A DNA stretch of 57,432 bases from an uncultured bacterium. GTDB taxonomy: Bacteria > Cyanobacteriota > Vampirovibrionia > Gastranaerophilales > Gastranaerophilaceae. The notes under the pieces were generated by a model that was given only the letters and a program-made list of their open reading frames with translations, did no database searches and was not told the DNA's origin. A program made the position numbers and the translations under genes. Shown piece by piece: positions 54,801 to 57,432 of this stretch (position 1 is its first letter; every line of letters begins with the position of its first letter). The DNA is taken from contig CASFNW010000016.1 of the NCBI GenBank assembly GCA_949296245.1, positions 1 through 57,432 on the forward strand, written 5' to 3'.

Positions 54801-55314
54801 TTTTGTTAATTTCAGCAACCGTTTGCGCTATATAAATAGAAAAATCTATAGCTGATTTGCAAGAATCAACAAAACTGTAGTCTTTGCAAAATCTGATAAT
54901 AAATGTGTCCTCTATAATTTGTACACGGAGTTTTTTAGAAGAAGCCGCTTTTTTTATCATTTCATAGAAATTTTTCTTGAATTTATTCTTTAATTTGTCG
55001 CTTCTCAGTACGTTTCTTATTTCTTCAAAATTTGTTATTTCTATTGTTAATGCAGCAAATTCTTCTATAAAAGATTCTCTTAAGCCTATGCTGGCATTAA
55101 TATCAAGTCCGCATTTAGGACATTTTTCCTGTGTTGTTGAGTTAAGTTTGCCGCATTTGTAACACTTATTTAATATGACATTTCCGCATTTTTCACATAT
55201 CGTATTCTTAGTAATTGCACCGCAGACAGGACATTGCAGCCTCAAAACTTTTTTGCATTTCGGGCAGACAAGATCCTTTTCACCTATTGAAGTTTTACAC
55301 TTGGGGCAATTCAT
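51838..55314 (-). CDS. Zinc-ribbon / degenerate cyclase / degenerate STAND ATPase / helical-repeat protein
   Basis: 1158-aa soluble protein. Residues 1-70 hold six CxxC pairs (C3/6, 17/20, 28/31, 40/43, 51/54, 65/68), i.e. three zinc ribbons. About 85-260 resembles a class III nucleotide-cyclase domain, but the catalytic metal Asp residues are missing (ALTIEITNF and EDTFIIRF where active enzymes have D..GF and GD). About 300-470 looks like an AAA/STAND domain with an intact Walker B VFVIDDFENAD (443-453) but no GxxxxGK[ST] (RSSQRDGKL at 333-341). The rest is helical repeats. It is probably a regulatory scaffold. No TPR consensus is exact. Confidence 0.78.
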   Translation of the reverse strand: MNCPKCKTSIGEKDLVCPKCKKVLRLQCPVCGAITKNTICEKCGNVILNKCYKCGKLNSTTQEKCPKCGLDINASIGLRESFIEEFAALTIEITNFEEIRNVLRSDKLKNKFKKNFYEMIKKAASSKKLRVQIIEDTFIIRFCKDYSFVDSCKSAIDFSIYIAQTVAEINKKLFDAKGIELKTQMAVQKRDVYSKPSEYKSGLNINVVYSSNANAHRFHNTEVVVDSFVYQAVKIDYPFQSLSAVYVKNCMVMFFELILHQIIKPRKEKKIDANKITLPKNIDYEPDEEEDESNLINFKSLNCTFIKAKQQNLLNEISKIHNKNIQNPIISVRSSQRDGKLCLISIDEITSLFADCNVVRFACAKSNKYTPFGLFKQMLLAYRGSDEFSVLTNPSLVDQITDDQNIKDLLKMNITSQAHPEDMRYLYFESFTKFIASIPYKTVFVIDDFENADEGSLDIIKYLYENDMFSNVGFLISCDEKYSLHRKIYRLMTAPNYFEIEIRPSSNKNIIEKNIEKIQNIRESFFIEKVLENTKGSFFYFEQAIKYLKDNSVIEFNDNRYEISKERMIVIPYNLNELVQKRILYLKTEENAFELYASLLLIGENLPVSILSSLGIPDAINVLKYLEVHEFLKIVQDREIIINNYNLYRENLISACEKQEIETIANSLLEHIYINIKILSVVKASVLEYANLKKEAFAHWHSLAMISGQIGDFCAYLNCTNRFLSLVENVIDSDTDKTVEQVKMEVYSELASLMYKYYPDKIMTFLQTLLSSTEIQSDDKKVREVSNKLLQSCLMSGNYNNALEYVGQLISRTPGGSFNPKDKNFNLNYFLINLVTLEIYFNMGRLNECIDLGDELFRHIDIKNLTDSIVPEGFSKKQFEDAILDALFFISASRIIQLKQDSREFFNKIINTTQQSYTCFQILALFMEFFEGVDITQKLNALEKNQHRDKYAEILIPVLKGLICWRMKDWESLANFIYEAKLKSSYLHLHQVESFCELMIGLAYLKLSNIKKAKQIFYNILETSESKGLKNITYLSWLLITEAEFSDGNQEMAIGLLNNSILNIESDENASKLFILVFKILSSELAINLKTNIEQAFFCAEQAFDIAYREKLYIYLPQIADMLMYLYNVIINSQNDENTINHFKMKISNLNSTMAQFR

Positions 55315-55653
55315 TTATATACTTTCGTGCACACTAATAATCAAACTTACTTTTATTATAATGGCAAGCGAATAAAAGTAATCATCTTAATTATTGAAAT
55401 ATCAATATAAGAAGGCAAAGAAAAAGCCGTCCGATTTACACATCAGCCGGCAAAGTTTTCATCATGGAGAAAAGGAGTGGAAGAGAAAGTATAAAGAGAA
55501 TTGGCTACATTAATATAATGCCCTTAGTAATATATATATAACATATATTATATATATATTTACATAATTTAACATTAACTTTATTGCTGTACAAAAGAAG
55601 CACAAATTTGATATTATTAATGCAGGTATTGGAGTTTAAAAAGAGAGAATGCT
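55315..55653. other. Gene-free intergenic stretch between the zinc-ribbon gene and leuC-like gene
   Basis: 339 bp with no supported gene. It includes an alternating TA-rich palindromic run near 55530-55562 and leader DNA of the downstream gene. A 25-codon frame at 55474 has no ribosome-binding site at good spacing and is not called. No promoter with consensus spacing was convincing. Confidence 0.4.
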
Positions 55654-56895
55654 ATGGGTCAAACAATTGCAGAAAAAATAATTTCAAAACATGCCGGTCA
55701 TATGGTAAATGCAGGCGAACTTTGTATTTCAAAGGTTGATGTTGCTGCTGTTCAGGATGGAACTGGACCTTTAATGGTTCAGGAATTTAAAAAACTGGGG
55801 AAGTCAAAACCGGCTAATCCGAAGCGCTGCATATTGTTTATTGACCACGCATCTCCCAGTCCGAGAAAAGAACTTTCTAATACCCATATGGTTTTAAGAG
55901 AATTCGCAAAAGAGACAGGGGCTGTTTTATCTGAAACAGGCTGCGGAGTATGCCACCAGCGCCTAGTGGAGTCTTTTGTAAATCCGGGTGAAATCCTGGT
56001 CGGTGCTGATTCTCATACCTGCACATCGGGTGCATTAGGTGCTTTTGCTACAGGCATGGGATCTACTGATGTTGCGGTTGCTATGGCTCTTGGTAAAACC
56101 TGGCTCAAAGTACCCTCTACTTTTAAAATTGTTGTTGAAGGCGAATTTCAAAAAGGTGTTTATGCAAAAGATTTGATATTGCATTTAATAGGCTTAATAG
56201 GAGCAGACGGTGCAACATACAGAGCACTGGAGTTTCATGGCTCAACAATTGAAAAAATGTCTATGGCTGACAGATTTACACTTGCCAATATGGCTGTAGA
56301 GGCAGGTGCTAAAGCAGGTTTATTTGCTACTGATGAAAAAACAAAAGCCTATTTAAAAGAACACGGCAGGGAAGATAAATTTGTTGAAATAAAACCTGAT
56401 TCCGATGCTGTTTATGAAAGAATAATAGAAATTGACGCATCAAAACTTGAACAGACAGTTTCGTGTCCTCATACTGTAGATAACACAAAGCTTGCAAAAG
56501 AGCTAAAAGACGTGAAAGTAAATCAGGTTTTTGTCGGGACTTGTACAAACGGAAGGATAGAGGATTTAAGAATTGCTGCTGAAATTTTAAAAGGAAAGCA
56601 GGTTAATCCTGATGTAAGAATGATAGTTGTTCCTGCATCAAAAGATATTTACAAACAGGCAGTAGAAGAGGGTTTGATAACCACACTGCTTGATGCAGGT
56701 GCACAAATCCTTGGACCGGGATGCGGTCCCTGTGTCGGGGTACATGCCGGTATCTTAGGAGACGGTGAGGTCTGTCTTGCAACACAAAACAGAAATTTTC
56801 AGGGCAGAATGGGAAATACAAAGGGCTTTATTTATCTTAGTTCACCGGCTGTAGCTGCACACAGTGCAATAACGGGATATATCACAGCATCATAG
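55654..56895 (+). CDS. leuC: 3-isopropylmalate dehydratase large subunit-like (aconitase family)
   Basis: 413-aa [4Fe-4S] hydro-lyase large subunit of the LeuC/HacA two-subunit type, isomerising isopropylmalate or a homologous 2-alkylmalate. Cluster cysteines lie in VGTCTNGR and LGPGCGPCVG, with ETGCGVCHQ and GADSHTCT upstream. Length fits the shorter archaeal/type-2 LeuC clade, in which leucine, homoaconitate and citramalate-pathway enzymes intermix, so the substrate is uncertain. The small subunit (LeuD) is not adjacent. AAGAGAG precedes the ATG weakly. Confidence 0.88.
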   Translation: MGQTIAEKIISKHAGHMVNAGELCISKVDVAAVQDGTGPLMVQEFKKLGKSKPANPKRCILFIDHASPSPRKELSNTHMVLREFAKETGAVLSETGCGVCHQRLVESFVNPGEILVGADSHTCTSGALGAFATGMGSTDVAVAMALGKTWLKVPSTFKIVVEGEFQKGVYAKDLILHLIGLIGADGATYRALEFHGSTIEKMSMADRFTLANMAVEAGAKAGLFATDEKTKAYLKEHGREDKFVEIKPDSDAVYERIIEIDASKLEQTVSCPHTVDNTKLAKELKDVKVNQVFVGTCTNGRIEDLRIAAEILKGKQVNPDVRMIVVPASKDIYKQAVEEGLITTLLDAGAQILGPGCGPCVGVHAGILGDGEVCLATQNRNFQGRMGNTKGFIYLSSPAVAAHSAITGYITAS

Positions 56896-57087
56896 AACAA
56901 AATCAATACGATTTTCCAAATAATAAGCTGATTATACAACTTTTATGCCTTCCGTATTCATTCATGACATTGGTTCAGCAATCATGTAATGTAAACTTTT
57001 TTTACTTTTGTATTCATATACCTAAAGTTTTATATTAAAGCTCCCGATACTAATTGTACAAGGATACAAATTTTAAAGGAGTATGTT

Positions 57088-57216
57088 ATGGATAATTTAT
57101 GGCCAGGTGCTTATAACTTTAAACTCGATTTAGGTACGATATTACAAGTTATAAAAGAACAAATTGAGATTCTGTTGGAAAAAATAGATAAAGCAGATGC
57201 AATCGCTGCAGGATAA
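57088..57216 (+). CDS. 42-aa microprotein
   Basis: Short ORF with a strong AAAGGAG (57075-57081) before ATG 57088 and a perfect terminator 16 bp after its stop, so it is a complete monocistronic unit. The peptide has a Trp/Pro/Gly-containing start (MDNLWPGAYNF) and then an amphipathic helix (about 13-38, ILQVIKEQIEILLEKIDKAD). No family recognised. Helix amphipathicity suggests a protein- or membrane-binding peptide. Confidence 0.72.
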   Translation: MDNLWPGAYNFKLDLGTILQVIKEQIEILLEKIDKADAIAAG

Positions 57217-57232
57217 AGTGTTTTTTATAAAT

Positions 57233-57263
57233 AAAACCGCTTTCAAAAAATGAAAGCGGTTTT
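57233..57263. terminator. Bidirectional terminator
   Basis: AAAACCGCTTTCA (57233-57245) and TGAAAGCGGTTTT (57251-57263) form a 13-bp perfect stem with an A5 loop, with A/T runs on both sides. It ends the microprotein gene and the convergent gene at the window edge. Confidence 0.92.
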
Positions 57264-57305
57264 ATTTGGGTGCGATATATATTTTAGATTTTTATTACTT
57301 ATCGA

Positions 57306-57432
57306 TTAAGAGAAAACTTTGAAAGTTCTTTCAATGTTCTTTTCCATAACTTTCTTAACTGAATCGATTTCAGTATCGCAGGCTTTCTGCTGAGTTTCGA
57401 TTTGATTTAAGTCATTCTGCAATCTTTTTTCT
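57306..57432 (-). CDS. C-terminal part of a coiled-coil protein (cut by window edge)
   Basis: The last 41 codons of a minus-strand gene, stop TAA at 57308-57306, running off the window end. The fragment is highly charged and helical (KRLQNDLNQIETQQK, VKKVMEKNIERTFK), with a heptad-like spacing typical of a coiled coil. Its function and full length cannot be seen here. Confidence 0.6.
   Translation of the reverse strand, partial: EKRLQNDLNQIETQQKACDTEIDSVKKVMEKNIERTFKVFS

Noticed and set aside
55474..55551. 25-codon frame upstream of the leuC-like gene
   Set aside because: No properly spaced ribosome-binding site, and the end lies in a TA-repeat run; nothing supports coding.

Overview
This 57 kb window is an A+T-rich chromosomal segment of a bacterium with a Gram-negative envelope: it encodes a Kdo transferase (WaaA), a TolC-type outer-membrane channel and periplasmic proteins. 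Several features suggest a gut member of the Melainabacteria/Vampirovibrionia (Gastranaerophilales-like). These are low G+C, a membrane c-di-AMP synthase (CdaA), PPi-dependent phosphofructokinase, and hypothetical proteins starting 'MKI..' with an 'FKG' motif about 30-65 residues in. The taxonomic call is inference from gene content and remembered family features; no marker gene was aligned. No phage, transposase, integrase, CRISPR array or rRNA was seen.

Layout. 1-6.8 kb: a hybrid histidine kinase, then a tightly packed run of NarL-type response regulator, secreted beta-propeller-like protein, two sugar-type ABC permeases and bioA. 6.8-14.5 kb: rph, metG, prfB (with an intact programmed +1 frameshift), a PAP2 phosphatase, a spermidine-synthase-like protein, rsmA and ispE, and a small protein ending at a strong terminator. 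14.5-18.8 kb: lineage-type small proteins, an SDR oxidoreductase, deoB, a 400-bp mosaic of hairpin repeats, tRNA-Gln and a Cys-rich small protein. 18.8-26 kb: PPi-phosphofructokinase, a 421-aa unknown, hom-thrC (threonine synthesis) and two tandem PlsC-type acyltransferases. 26-37 kb: an FKG-tagged AAA+ ATPase; waaA, a P-loop/TPR protein and rsmG in one minus-strand run; a pair of membrane proteins; and a TPR, small membrane protein and Cys-cluster run. 37-42.6 kb: a MarR-EmrA-EmrB-acyl-ACP thioesterase run with a divergent TolC-like gene, possibly a fatty-acid or amphipathic-compound efflux locus. 42.6-51.2 kb: tyrA, a STAS-like protein, a CgeB-like glycosyltransferase, eda, cdaA, lysA, a COG2509-type flavoprotein and gdhA. 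51-57.4 kb: a secreted unknown, a 1158-aa protein of three zinc ribbons, degenerate cyclase-like domain, degenerate ATPase and helical repeats, an aconitase-family LeuC-type large subunit without LeuD, a 42-aa microprotein with its own ribosome-binding site and terminator, and the 3' end of a coiled-coil gene.

Most of the window is housekeeping metabolism: amino acids (Thr, Tyr, Lys, Glu, Leu-type), biotin, isoprenoids, nucleoside salvage, translation and LPS. The least explained items are the 1158-aa zinc-ribbon protein, the 835-aa P-loop/TPR protein, the FKG-tagged proteins, the response regulator/propeller/permease/bioA run, the efflux-plus-thioesterase run, the hairpin-rich intergenic DNA, and two promoters whose spacing predicts leaderless mRNAs.
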